Shown here: positions 16,319 through 24,996 of the stretch, piece by piece
How the letters are laid out: the number at the start of each line of letters is the position of its first letter
Position numbering within the stretch: the first letter of the stretch is position 1
Origin: Thioclava electrotropha
Lineage (GTDB): Bacteria; Pseudomonadota; Alphaproteobacteria; Rhodobacterales; Rhodobacteraceae
DNA: 64,000 bases
Assembly: GCF_002085925.2 (NCBI RefSeq)
Contig: NZ_CP053562.1
Coordinates: forward strand, 1,964,001-2,028,000
Reading direction: 5' to 3'
Notes under the pieces: generated by a model
What the model was told of the DNA's origin: nothing
What the model saw: the letters and a program-made list of their open reading frames with translations, nothing else
The model's database searches: none
Translations under genes and position numbers: made by a program

Positions 16319-18142
16319 TTATTCAGCCGCCGTCTCGGTCGGCATCGCGGGCAGGTCGCTATCCGCCACGAGATGCCCGTCTCCGAGATTGCGCAGCATC
16401 AGGCGCTGCGGGCCCGTGCCCAGCTTGTAGACCGGGCTCGGCACCTCGCCGGACAGGCGCGGGGTGGGTTCGCGGACCTTGTCGGGATCGGGGATCGGCA
16501 CGGCGGCCATCAGGCGCTTGGTGTAGGGATGTTGCGGCGCGCCGAAAATCTGCGCGCGCGTGCCCATCTCGACGATTTGGCCCATATACATCACCGCGAT
16601 CCGGTCCGAGATATTCTCGACCACCGCCATGTCGTGGCTGATGAACAGATAGGCGATGCCGAATTCGCGTTTGAGCGCTTCGAGCAGGTCCAGCACCCGC
16701 GCCTGCACCGACACATCCAGCGCCGAGACGCTTTCATCCGCGATGATCAGTTTCGGCTTCAGCGCCAGCGCGCGGGCGATGCAGATCCGCTGACGCTGAC
16801 CGCCCGAAAACTCATGCGGATAGCGGTCGAGCTGATCGCGCGTGAGACCGACGCGCTCGAACAGGCCCGCGACTTTCTCGCGTTGCTCCTCGGGGGTGCC
16901 GATGCCGTGGATCACCAGCGGCTCGGCTACCAGTTCGCCCACGCGCATCCGCGGATCGAGCGCCGCCATCGGGTCCTGAAACACGATCTGCACGTCGCGG
17001 CGCATCTCTTTCATCTTCGCGCCGCTCAGCCCGCCCATCGTATGACCTGCGACCTCGATGCGGCCCTGATGCGGCACGAGGCCGGTTAGCGCCTTCGCAA
17101 TGGTGGATTTACCGCAGCCGCTTTCACCCACAAGCGAGAAGGTCTCGCCCTCCATGATGTCGAAGCTGACGCCCTCGACCGCGTGGACGCGATGCGTCAC
17201 CTGCGACAGGATCCCGCCGCGAATGTCGAAATGCACCTTCACGTCGCGCAGCCGCGCCACGGGTTTCGCATCCGGGGACGCGCCCGCAGCACCGCTGCCA
17301 TCGCCCATGCGCGGCACCGCGGCCAGAAGGTCCTGCGTATAGGCCTCGCGCGGGGCGGTGAAAATCTGCGAGACAGCGCCGGTCTCGACCGCCTGACCCT
17401 GTTTCATGACGATGACCCGCTCGGCCATCTCGGCCACCACGCCCATGTCGTGGGTGATCAGGATGATCGCCGTGCCCATCTCGCTTTGCAGATCGCGCAG
17501 CAGGTCGAGCACCTCGCGCTGCACCGTCACATCGAGCGCGGTGGTCGGCTCGTCGGCGATCAGCACGTCGGGGCGCAGCGCCAGCGCCATCGCGATCATC
17601 ACGCGCTGCCGCATACCGCCGGACAGCTCGTGCGGATATTGGGTCATCCGACGCTCGGGTTCGGAGATGCGCACGCGGCGCAGCGCCTCGAGCGCGCGGG
17701 CGCGGGCCTCGCGTTTCGAGACCGGCTCATGCGCGCGGATCGCCTCGGAAAGTTGCAGGCCGATGCTCAGCACCGGGTTGAGCGACGTCATCGGCTCCTG
17801 AAAGATCATCGCGATGCGGTTGCCGCGCATCGCGCGCATCCGGCTTTCGGGCAGGCGGGTGAGGTCTTCGCCCTGGAAGCGGATCGCGCCGGAGCTGACC
17901 CGCAGGGCAGGGGGCGGCAACAGCCCCATGATCGCCAGAGAGGTGAGCGATTTGCCCGAGCCGCTCTCGCCCGCGATGGCGATGGTCTCGCCGCGCGCCA
18001 GCGTGAATCTCAGATCGCTGACCAGCGCCCGCTCGCGCCCCTCGGAACGCACCGAGATCGTGAGACCCTCGACGGACAGCACCGGCTGGGCGGGCTCCGG
18101 GGCCGTGACAGCCCCGGCTTGCGTTTGTTTCATTTCGATCAT
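16319..18142 (-). CDS. Fused dipeptide/oligopeptide-type ABC ATPase (DppD-DppF in one chain)
   Basis: 607 residues from the ATG at 18142, which overlaps the amidase stop by 4 bp; the frame reading further upstream is a shadow of the amidase. There are two complete ATPase domains. The first has GESGSGKS, LSGGMRQRV and LIADEPTTALD. The second has GESGCGKST, FSGGQRQRI and LIIADESVSALD. A single-chain DppD-DppF works like the usual heterodimer. It is the last gene of the operon and powers the importer formed by the proteins at 19105-22625. Confidence 0.93.
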   Translation of the reverse strand: MIEMKQTQAGAVTAPEPAQPVLSVEGLTISVRSEGRERALVSDLRFTLARGETIAIAGESGSGKSLTSLAIMGLLPPPALRVSSGAIRFQGEDLTRLPESRMRAMRGNRIAMIFQEPMTSLNPVLSIGLQLSEAIRAHEPVSKREARARALEALRRVRISEPERRMTQYPHELSGGMRQRVMIAMALALRPDVLIADEPTTALDVTVQREVLDLLRDLQSEMGTAIILITHDMGVVAEMAERVIVMKQGQAVETGAVSQIFTAPREAYTQDLLAAVPRMGDGSGAAGASPDAKPVARLRDVKVHFDIRGGILSQVTHRVHAVEGVSFDIMEGETFSLVGESGCGKSTIAKALTGLVPHQGRIEVAGHTMGGLSGAKMKEMRRDVQIVFQDPMAALDPRMRVGELVAEPLVIHGIGTPEEQREKVAGLFERVGLTRDQLDRYPHEFSGGQRQRICIARALALKPKLIIADESVSALDVSVQARVLDLLEALKREFGIAYLFISHDMAVVENISDRIAVMYMGQIVEMGTRAQIFGAPQHPYTKRLMAAVPIPDPDKVREPTPRLSGEVPSPVYKLGTGPQRLMLRNLGDGHLVADSDLPAMPTETAAE

Positions 18143-19098
18143 TCGAACACGTTTCTCGGGAAATAGAAGCTGACGACCCAGTTGGGCATATCGACGATCT
18201 CGGAAATGCGCAGATCGCCACAGGTCGAGACCAGCATATAGGCGTCGACCGCCGACATGCCGCGCTGTGCACACAGAAGGTCGATCATGCCCGAGACCGC
18301 ATCGCGCGCGCCCGACATCAGGTCGGGGCCGATGCCCGTCGTGACCTCGTAGCCCGCCGTGTCGAGGTGGCGCGTGACCGGCCCCGGCGTGGTGAAGCGC
18401 GGGAATTTCAGCGTCTCGTTCTTGATCAGATCGAAGCTGAGCACGCAGTTCATCGGGCTCTCGATCGCGGTGCCGCAGACCTCGCCATCGCCTTGGGCGG
18501 CATGGGTGTCGCCTACGGAGAACAGCGCGCCGTCGACCTCGACCGGCAGATAGAGCGTGGTGCCCGCCGCCAGATCGCGAATGTCGAGATTGCCGCCCAC
18601 GCGGCGCGGGGGCACGATGGAATGCAGGCCCTTTTCGGCCGGGGCGACGCCGATGGTGCCGCAAAACGGCTTGAGGCCGACCTTGCCTTCGCTGCCCCAG
18701 AGCGCCTTGTCGGGCGAGGCCGCGTCGTATTTCCAGATCGTCAGTGCCGGATCTTCGAACTGATCCGCCAGCAGGCCGAAACCCGGGATATTCGCGGTCC
18801 AGCCCCATGCGGAGCCTTCCTGCTCGCGCGGGGTGAAGCTGTCGATGGTGACTTTGAGCACGTCGCCGGGCTTCGCCCCTTCGACATAGATCGGCCCGGA
18901 GACCGGGTTGATCTTGCCGAAATCGAGCGTCTTGACGTCTTCCACCGTCGAGGACGGCCCGAGCTGACCGGCCGAGCTGTCGTGGCAGTGGAATTCGATG
19001 GTCGATCCCGGGGCCACCGTCTCGGCCGGGACAAACGAGTTGTCCCAGCCGAAATGGTGCTGTGCGCCATGGATCGTATAGTCACAGGCTTTGCACAT
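18139..19098 (-). CDS. Acetamidase/formamidase family protein (FmdA/AmdA)
   Basis: 319 residues. The family pattern is strong: HHFGWDNSFVPA near the start, FHCHDSSAGQL, the conserved PCG-like loop PFCGTIGVAP and GDTHAAQGDGEVCGTAIE. These enzymes hydrolyse short amides such as formamide or acetamide to ammonia and the acid. It sits six bases after the binding-protein gene and overlaps the ATPase gene. Together with AmiC/AmiR it points to regulated amide use as a nitrogen source. The exact substrate is not known. Confidence 0.92.
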   Translation of the reverse strand: MCKACDYTIHGAQHHFGWDNSFVPAETVAPGSTIEFHCHDSSAGQLGPSSTVEDVKTLDFGKINPVSGPIYVEGAKPGDVLKVTIDSFTPREQEGSAWGWTANIPGFGLLADQFEDPALTIWKYDAASPDKALWGSEGKVGLKPFCGTIGVAPAEKGLHSIVPPRRVGGNLDIRDLAAGTTLYLPVEVDGALFSVGDTHAAQGDGEVCGTAIESPMNCVLSFDLIKNETLKFPRFTTPGPVTRHLDTAGYEVTTGIGPDLMSGARDAVSGMIDLLCAQRGMSAVDAYMLVSTCGDLRISEIVDMPNWVVSFYFPRNVFE

Positions 19099-19104
19099 GC
19101 GCGC

Positions 19105-20745
19105 TTACTCCGTCACGTACACGTAGTCGTAGTTCACCGGGATCGAGACCGGGTCGACATAGAGCGCATCCGCGCCACCCATACGGCCCGACTTCATGGT
19201 GTAGCGGTTCTCGTTGAACACCGGGACCCACGGGGCGTCTTCCATGACCTTCATGTAGACGTCGGACCATTTCTGCAGGCGCTCGTCCTGCTTGGCCGGA
19301 TCGGTGATCGAGTCCGCCTCGGTGGCCATCGCGTCGAGTTCCTCGTTGCAATACCACGACCAGTTCCAGCCGCCCTCGACCGCGCCCGCGCAGCCCAGGA
19401 TCGGCCCGTAGAAGTTGGACGGATCGGGGAAGTCGGCGATCCACGCCATGCCGCCCGACCAGATCATCGGCGCGGTCTTCGGCGTGCCGCCCGCCTCGAT
19501 GACGTTGGCTTGCGCCAGCGCCTTGATGTCGACCTTCACACCGATCTGCGACAGGTCCTGCTGGATCGCCTGCGCGATGCGCGGGTTCGGGTCGGTGTTC
19601 ATCACGTAGAGCTCGGTCTCGAACCCGTCGGGATAGCCCGCATCGGCGAGCATCTGCTTGGCCTTCTCCTGATCGAAGGGATAGCCCTCGTAATCCTTGG
19701 TATAGCCCGGCATCGACGGCGGCAGCGGCTGGTTGGCGGGCGTGGCGCGACCGTTGATCATCTGGACGATGCGGTCCTTGTTGATCGCCATGTTCATCGC
19801 CTGACGCACCTCGACTTTGTCGAAGGGCTCCATCTGGACGTTGAGCGTGATGTAGCCGGTATGCAGCTGGCCACCCACGACGACCCGCTTGGCCTCATCG
19901 GGATTGTCCATCACCTCGTTGAACTTCGCCGGAGGGATGCCGTCGCCGGGCACGTCCACCTCACCCTGCTGCAGCCGCAGCAGCGCCACGATGGGCTCCT
20001 GACCGACCTCAAAAGTGATGCTATCGAGATAGGGCACGCCCTCGCGCCAGTAGTCGGCGTTCTTCTCGAACACGAGTTGCTGACCGATGGTCCAGTCAGA
20101 CAGCTTGAACGCGCCGGTGCCCACGGGGTGCTTGCCGAAATCGGTGCCGTATTCGTCGACCGCTTCCTTCGGCACGACCGAGGCGAAGTTCAGCGCCATC
20201 ACGTGCAGGAAGGTCGCGTCGGGGCGCGAAAGCTCGATCTTGACCGTGTAGGGATCGACGACGGTCACGCCTTCGAGGCTGGTGGCCGAGCCATCCGCCA
20301 TCGCGTCATAGCCCTTGATCGAGCCGAAGAAGCCAGCACCCGGCGACTGGGTTGCGGGGGTGGTGACGCGGTCGAGCGAGTATTTCACGTCCTCGGCCGT
20401 CATCTCGCGGCCGTTGTGGAATTTCACGCCCTTGCGCAGCTTGAAGGTGAAGGTCGTGCCGTCGTCGGAAATCTCGTAGCTCTCGGCAAGACCCGGGCGC
20501 AGCTCGGTGGTGCCGGGGACGTAATCCATCAGACCGTCGAAGACGGATTTGATCATCGACCAGTTCTGCCAGTCATAGCCGATTGCCGGGTCGAGCGTGG
20601 CCACGTCGTCCTTGTAGGTCACGATGATATTGCCGCCGGGCTTGGCGTTCGGATCGGGCTGGTAGTCCTGCGCCGAGGCGAAGCTGGCAAGACCCAGCGA
20701 GAGCGACAGCGCGCTTGTGGCAAGGATGTTTTTCATCAGGCTCAT
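19105..20745 (-). CDS. Family 5 extracellular solute-binding protein (Dpp/Opp-like)
   Basis: 546 residues, normal for the family. The signal peptide is cleaved after FASA. Typical segments are TLDPAIGYDWQNW near the mature N-terminus, a FHNGREMTAEDVKYSLDR motif near 115, and a C-terminal DAPWVPVFNENRYT. It captures peptides or other amide-like solutes in the periplasm for the permease pair upstream. Its place between AmiC/AmiR control genes and an amidase suggests an amide-containing ligand rather than general peptides. Confidence 0.93.
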   Translation of the reverse strand: MSLMKNILATSALSLSLGLASFASAQDYQPDPNAKPGGNIIVTYKDDVATLDPAIGYDWQNWSMIKSVFDGLMDYVPGTTELRPGLAESYEISDDGTTFTFKLRKGVKFHNGREMTAEDVKYSLDRVTTPATQSPGAGFFGSIKGYDAMADGSATSLEGVTVVDPYTVKIELSRPDATFLHVMALNFASVVPKEAVDEYGTDFGKHPVGTGAFKLSDWTIGQQLVFEKNADYWREGVPYLDSITFEVGQEPIVALLRLQQGEVDVPGDGIPPAKFNEVMDNPDEAKRVVVGGQLHTGYITLNVQMEPFDKVEVRQAMNMAINKDRIVQMINGRATPANQPLPPSMPGYTKDYEGYPFDQEKAKQMLADAGYPDGFETELYVMNTDPNPRIAQAIQQDLSQIGVKVDIKALAQANVIEAGGTPKTAPMIWSGGMAWIADFPDPSNFYGPILGCAGAVEGGWNWSWYCNEELDAMATEADSITDPAKQDERLQKWSDVYMKVMEDAPWVPVFNENRYTMKSGRMGGADALYVDPVSIPVNYDYVYVTE

Positions 20746-20817
20746 TTGAGGTGTTCTCCGTCAGTTGGACTTTTCTTTTGGTTCGCTCCCCGGTTGGCCC
20801 GGGGTATCTGATTGCGA

Positions 20818-21741
20818 TCAGCGCAGCTTGATGCGCGGATCGATGAAAGGTGTGATCAGGTCGGCCAGCAGGTTGCCCAGCACGATGGCGCAGGCGGACA
20901 CGAGCGTGACGCCCATGATGATCGGAATGTCGACGCGCTGGATCGCCTGCCAGGCGAGCTGCCCGATACCGGGCCAGCCGAAGACGCTTTCCACGACGAC
21001 GATGCCGGACATGAAGATGCCGATATCGATCCCGATCATTGCGATGATCGGTAGGATGGCGTTGGGCATCGCGTGCAGTGCCAGCACCCGGAAGCGCCGC
21101 AGCCCCTTGGCGCGCGCGGTGCGGATATAATCCGAGCGCAGCACGTCGATCATCGAGGAGCGCATCATCCGGCTGTACCAGCCCGAGCCCATGATCCCGA
21201 GCGTGAGCGCAGGCAGCACGAGGTTCGAGAAGCTGCCGTAGCCGCCGATCGGGAACCAGCTCAGCTTGACCGCGAAGACATAGAGCAGCAGCAGCCCGAC
21301 CACGAATTGCGGCGCCGAAACCGCAACGAAAGAGGTGATCATAAGCGACTGATCGAGCGCGCCGCCGCGCCGGATCGCGGCCACGATCCCCAGCGTGAGC
21401 CCCATGATCAGTTCGGCCACGATCGCGCCCAGCATCAGAAGAAGCGTCGCAGGCAGACGCGCGGCAATCAGGGTCGCGACTTCGGTTTTCTGCAGGTAGC
21501 TGCGCCCCATATCGCCTTGGACCAGCCCGGTCAGATAGTGCCAGTATTGCACGATGAAGGGCTGATCGAGGCCAAGCTGGTGGCGGATATTGGCCACCGT
21601 CTCGGGCGTGGCCGAGCGGCCCGCGATCTGGCGCACCGGGTCGGCGGGCAGCACGAAAAGCAGGAAGAAGGTGATGAAGGACACGCCCAGCAGGATCAGG
21701 GCGGCCTGGATCAGGCGGCGGATCAGATAGGCCAGCATCAC
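20818..21741 (-). CDS. ABC transporter permease, DppB type
   Basis: 307 residues. It begins with the usual YLIRRLIQA and a first membrane segment. The DPVRQIAGRSAT loop and DGRE-like periplasmic region follow, and the EAA loop reads RTARAKGLRRFRVLALHAMPN. About six membrane spans are visible. It overlaps the DppC-type gene by 4 bp and is separated from the binding-protein gene by 72 bases. Confidence 0.93.
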   Translation of the reverse strand: MMLAYLIRRLIQAALILLGVSFITFFLLFVLPADPVRQIAGRSATPETVANIRHQLGLDQPFIVQYWHYLTGLVQGDMGRSYLQKTEVATLIAARLPATLLLMLGAIVAELIMGLTLGIVAAIRRGGALDQSLMITSFVAVSAPQFVVGLLLLYVFAVKLSWFPIGGYGSFSNLVLPALTLGIMGSGWYSRMMRSSMIDVLRSDYIRTARAKGLRRFRVLALHAMPNAILPIIAMIGIDIGIFMSGIVVVESVFGWPGIGQLAWQAIQRVDIPIIMGVTLVSACAIVLGNLLADLITPFIDPRIKLR

Positions 21742-22625
21742 TCACGCCCTCTCTGCGTCGGGTCGAGCACGTCGCGCAGCGCGTCGCCCACGAGGTTGAA
21801 GGACAGCGCCAGCAGCAAGATCGCAGCGCCCGGGATGAAGACGAGCCACGGGGCCGCCTGGAAATAGGTCTGGTTCTCGAAGATGATGTTGCCCCAGCTT
21901 GGCGTCGGGGGCTGAACGCCCACGCCGAGATAGGACAGCGTCGCCTCCAGCAGCACGGTGGTCGAAATCCCCAGCGTGCCCCAGACGATGATCATCGGCA
22001 CCAGATGCGGCAGGATATGGCGGAACAGGATGCGCACCGTACCTGCGCCCAGCGTGCGCTCGGCGGCGACGAATTCGCGCTCGGCCAGCGCGGAGGTCTC
22101 GGTGAAGACCACGCGGGCCGTCTGCACCCAGTTCACCAGCGCGATCACCATCGCGACGATCCACAGCGACGGCGTGAAGATCGCGGCAAGACAGATCGCC
22201 AGCAGCAGCGCCGGGAAGGCCATCATAAGGTCGGTGAAGCGCATCAGCACCGCGCCGATCCAGCCGCGGAAATAGCCCGCGGTGACGCCGATCAGCGTGC
22301 CGATGATCAGCGCGAGGCCATTCGCGACCACGCCGATGATCAGCGAGGTCCGCGCGCCATAGAGGATGCGCGAGAACAGGTCGCGGCCCAGCAGGTCGGT
22401 GCCGAGCCAGAACTTCTCGCCCGGCGGCATGGGCGAGCCTTCCAGCGTCAGCCCGTCGAACATCTGCTCCTGCGGCTCGAATGGCGCGATCCACGGCGCG
22501 AAGATCGCACCGAGCGTCACGATCGCGATGATCGCGAAGCCCAGAAGCGCGAGCTTGCGGCGCATCAGGCGGCGCAAGGCGCTTTGCGGTCGGGCCGGTC
22601 CCTCAGCCAAGGTCGCGTCGGTCAT
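21738..22625 (-). CDS. ABC transporter permease, DppC type
   Basis: 295 residues from the ATG at 22625. ATG codons at 22646 and further up are possible, but this start has AGGA at good spacing. The DppC pattern is clear: FAPWIAPFEPQEQ, LGTDLLGRDLFSRILYGARTSL, and the EAA loop EREFVAAERTLGAGTVRILFRHILP. About six membrane spans. The 5' end overlaps the amiR-like gene by 23 bp in another frame, so translation is probably coupled. Confidence 0.92.
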   Translation of the reverse strand: MTDATLAEGPARPQSALRRLMRRKLALLGFAIIAIVTLGAIFAPWIAPFEPQEQMFDGLTLEGSPMPPGEKFWLGTDLLGRDLFSRILYGARTSLIIGVVANGLALIIGTLIGVTAGYFRGWIGAVLMRFTDLMMAFPALLLAICLAAIFTPSLWIVAMVIALVNWVQTARVVFTETSALAEREFVAAERTLGAGTVRILFRHILPHLVPMIIVWGTLGISTTVLLEATLSYLGVGVQPPTPSWGNIIFENQTYFQAAPWLVFIPGAAILLLALSFNLVGDALRDVLDPTQRGRE

Positions 22626-23211
22626 CACTCTTCCTTTGTTCGTCATGGTTGGCGACGATGCGGCGCGCGGCATCCTCGAACGTCACGCGCCAGGCCATCG
22701 CCATCTGGCGCAGCTGGTCGTAGGCCTCGGCCTCGCTCTTGCCGCGCGCGGCGAGCAGCGTGACCGCCCGCACCACCGTCTGGCGCTCATCGAGCCTGCG
22801 ACGCAGATCCGCGATCTCGCCCGAGAGCTGCGCCCGCGCCTCGAAGGCGAGCTGCGCGATCAGCAGCGCCGAATAGACCCCGCCATCGCCCACGGGTTTG
22901 AGGATCTGCGCATGTGCGCCGGCCTCCAGCGACCATTCGATCCGGCCGGGCGCTTCGGTGCCGATCAAGGCGATCATCGGCATCGGGCTTTCGCCGGGCT
23001 TCCACGGGAATTGCTCGTCATAGCCCTGATCGGCGTCGAAGAAGACGAAATCCCCCGACAGGGCCTCGGCGGGCAGTTCGGGCCAGCAATGGACGACCGT
23101 CAGGCCGATCGCGCGCAATTGCCGCTCGAGCGCCTGCACGGTCGCGTGGGGGCGATGCAGGATGTAGGCGCGCGCGCCGCCGAGATCGGGGATGCGGATC
23201 TTGCGCTTCAT
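22603..23211 (-). CDS. amiR: AmiR-like ANTAR-domain antiterminator
   Basis: 202 residues. A degenerate receiver-like fold occupies about 10-120, lacking a clear phosphoacceptor aspartate. It is followed by a long coiled-coil helix (ALLIAQLAFEARAQLSGEIADLRRRLDER) and a C-terminal ANTAR domain at about 140-195 (AVTLLAARGKSEAEAYDQLRQMAM). In Pseudomonas, AmiR binds leader RNA to prevent termination and is held inactive by AmiC. The 4-bp overlap with the amiC-like gene supports the same pairing. The gene symbol is by analogy. Confidence 0.88.
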   Translation of the reverse strand: MKRKIRIPDLGGARAYILHRPHATVQALERQLRAIGLTVVHCWPELPAEALSGDFVFFDADQGYDEQFPWKPGESPMPMIALIGTEAPGRIEWSLEAGAHAQILKPVGDGGVYSALLIAQLAFEARAQLSGEIADLRRRLDERQTVVRAVTLLAARGKSEAEAYDQLRQMAMAWRVTFEDAARRIVANHDEQRKSDDRRDLG

Positions 23212-24311
23212 GAGACCACCTTCAGCCGGGGCGCTCCGGGCGCGACCGGATTGCGGCCGCGTGCGAGATAGGGATCGCCCGCGACGGCCTCGAACCGCTC
23301 ACGAACCGCGAAGGCGCCGTTCTCGACCTGCGCGATCAGGACGGGCAGGGCGGTATGATGGGTCGACAGGTCGATCCCTTCCGAGCCCTGCGGCGCATCG
23401 TGCAACAGCTGCGCGAGGCTCTGCTCGGTGGCGTCCTCATGCCCCGAGAGCAAAATCGCGAGGCGATAGACCGACGACCATGCGGCCGCTTCGTGCGAGG
23501 AGCCGAAATTGCGCTGCGCCTGCGGCCAGCCGGTCGCGCCCCGGAAATAGGGCCCTGCGGCGACCAGCCCCTCGATCGCGGCGGGGTGGATCGCGGGCAG
23601 TTCGCATTCGGTCAGATTGCACGACAGGATCGGGCAGGTCTCGGGGCGGAAATGCGCGTCTTCCTGCCCGAGCTTGTGATAGGCTTCGAGGAAGGCGTAT
23701 TGCGACGGGCCGATCAGGTTGTTGAGGATGAAGTCGGGCCGGGTCGCGCGGATCTCATTGATCATCCGCTCGACATCCAGCGAACCGAGCGGCAGGTAAC
23801 GCTCGCCCAAAACTTCGCCGCTGGCGCTGAGGATCACGTCCCGCGCAAGACGGTTCATCTCCCAGCCCCAGATGTAATTCGAGCCGGTCAGGAAGCCCCG
23901 CCGCCCGAGCCGCGCAAAGGCCCAGCCAAGCAGCGGCAGCAGATGCTGGTTCGGGCAGGCATGGGTGTAGACGACATGATCGGAGGCCTCGAACCCCTCA
24001 TAGGGCACCGCATACCAAAGCGTCCCGCCCGCCTTCTCGAGCGTCGGGATCACCTCCTTGCGGCTCCACGAGGTGACGCAGCCGACGACATGTCGCGCAT
24101 CGCTGTCGCGCAGGATCTCCTCGCAGAGCGGGCCGTAGGCGTCGATATTGCCCTGTGGGTCGCGCTCGATCGGGGCGAAGGTGATCGGGAGATCGGGCAT
24201 CGAATTGATCTCGGCAATCGCGCTGAGCGCCCCGGTCCGGCAGGCTTCGGAGATCAGCGAGTAGCTTCCCGAGCGGGAATACAGCAGGCCAAGTTCAATC
24301 CGTTTCTTCAT
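23208..24311 (-). CDS. amiC: AmiC-like amide sensor (Leu/Ile/Val-binding protein fold, no signal peptide)
   Basis: 367 residues from the ATG at 24311. The fold is that of type-1 periplasmic binding proteins (GLLYSRSGSYSLIS at the start, SNYIWGWEMNR near 160). There is no signal peptide, as for AmiC and the FmdD/UrtA-like sensors that stay in the cytoplasm. AmiC binds small amides and releases AmiR. It is the first gene of the seven-gene operon that ends with the ATPase. The leader at 24338-24377 carries alternative hairpins that may be the AmiR target. Confidence 0.88.
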   Translation of the reverse strand: MKKRIELGLLYSRSGSYSLISEACRTGALSAIAEINSMPDLPITFAPIERDPQGNIDAYGPLCEEILRDSDARHVVGCVTSWSRKEVIPTLEKAGGTLWYAVPYEGFEASDHVVYTHACPNQHLLPLLGWAFARLGRRGFLTGSNYIWGWEMNRLARDVILSASGEVLGERYLPLGSLDVERMINEIRATRPDFILNNLIGPSQYAFLEAYHKLGQEDAHFRPETCPILSCNLTECELPAIHPAAIEGLVAAGPYFRGATGWPQAQRNFGSSHEAAAWSSVYRLAILLSGHEDATEQSLAQLLHDAPQGSEGIDLSTHHTALPVLIAQVENGAFAVRERFEAVAGDPYLARGRNPVAPGAPRLKVVS

Positions 24312-24337
24312 TTCCACTCTTGCAGACCCTCTGAGCC

Positions 24338-24377
24338 AAAACGCAAAACGCCCCGCTGACTTGCCGCGGATGTGCGG
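24338..24377 (-). promoter_or_regulatory. Alternative hairpins in the amiC leader, candidate antitermination site
   Basis: On the minus strand CCGC-ACATCC-GCGG (24364-24377) forms a hexaloop hairpin. It shares bases 24366-24369 with a second, terminator-like hairpin (CCGC at 24366-24369 with GCGG at 24353-24356) that is followed by CGTTTTGCGTTTT. The two exclude each other. This fits the ANTAR antitermination design, but the loop lacks the G expected at position 4 and no second hexaloop hairpin is clear. Confidence 0.3.
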
Positions 24378-24514
24378 TGTCAAAGCGAGGCGCGAATGCC
24401 GTTCGGGTTATTCCGATGTGTCTTAAGGTTTGCAGCGCGCCCGTCAGCCGACAAGCGCAAATTGCGAAACCGCGCCGGGATCGGGAGGCAGAGCGGGATT
24501 TTCGGGGTGAGTTG

Positions 24515-24578
24515 CATAAAATTTGTGCACAAAAGCGTCATGTGAGAGCGGATTGGTCTCACGCCGCAGTGAGAATCG
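24515..24578 (+). repeat. Direct repeat copy A flanking the low-GC island
   Basis: 64 bases, nearly identical to 25774-25836: a shared 22-base core starting at GTGCAC, then two substituted patches and one indel. It contains the palindrome TTTGTGCACAAA and overlapping dyads GTGAG-N11-CTCAC and CTCAC-N6-GTGAG. It lies about 200 bases upstream of amiC. Confidence 0.85.
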
Positions 24579-24824
24579 TCCATGATGAACCGGGCGGTGT
24601 CTTCGGACATGGCGGCGCGAACAGGAGCGCGGGTGATCTCATTTGGGGGCGATCAGGCATCGTCTGACGGAGGGGCGGGTTGCCTGGTCTGAGCGTGTCA
24701 CGGTCTCGACGGTGACGTTCGGCGATTTGGGTGAGAGCCATGCGGGGTAGCGCGATGGAGAGCGCTCTGAAGTGGAGCAAATCCCAGTTTCTGACGGTCT
24801 ATTCCAATCGGCTTCGGTTTGGAG

Positions 24825-24849
24825 CATTCGGCGGCTAATACGCCGAATG
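24825..24849. repeat. 9-bp inverted repeat inside the low-GC island
   Basis: CATTCGGCG / CGCCGAATG with a 7-base loop. No T tail follows on either strand, so it is not a convincing terminator. It may be a remnant end of an element. Confidence 0.4.
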
Positions 24850-24996
24850 AGGCCGATGCCGATCTACCAGTAACCCAATACCAGCAGGCCGGTGGCGAGG
24901 CGCCTATCTATCCCTACCTACTCACAGATCAGCGCGTGGGTCGCCCGAACAAGGCCTGGCGCATCTCGCAAACTCGCTTAGTGAATGTTGAGAGCA

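Larger units (their letters stand above)
24312..24996. other. Intergenic region upstream of the amide operon, entering a low-GC island
   Basis: 685 bases. From the amiC side it holds a leader with alternative hairpins (24338-24377), one copy of a 64-bp repeat (24515-24578), and a perfect 9-bp inverted repeat (24825-24849). Composition becomes more AT-rich toward 25000. The 79-residue frame at 24819-25058 has no ribosome-binding site or recognisable domain and is not called. Confidence 0.55.

Noticed and set aside
18367..20811. 814-residue open frame on the plus strand, and similar long antisense frames at 13776-15950 and 51382-53541
   Set aside because: They mirror real genes on the other strand. 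They lack ribosome-binding sites, are full of His, Arg and Gln repeats, and show no domains. GC-rich codon bias keeps such frames open.
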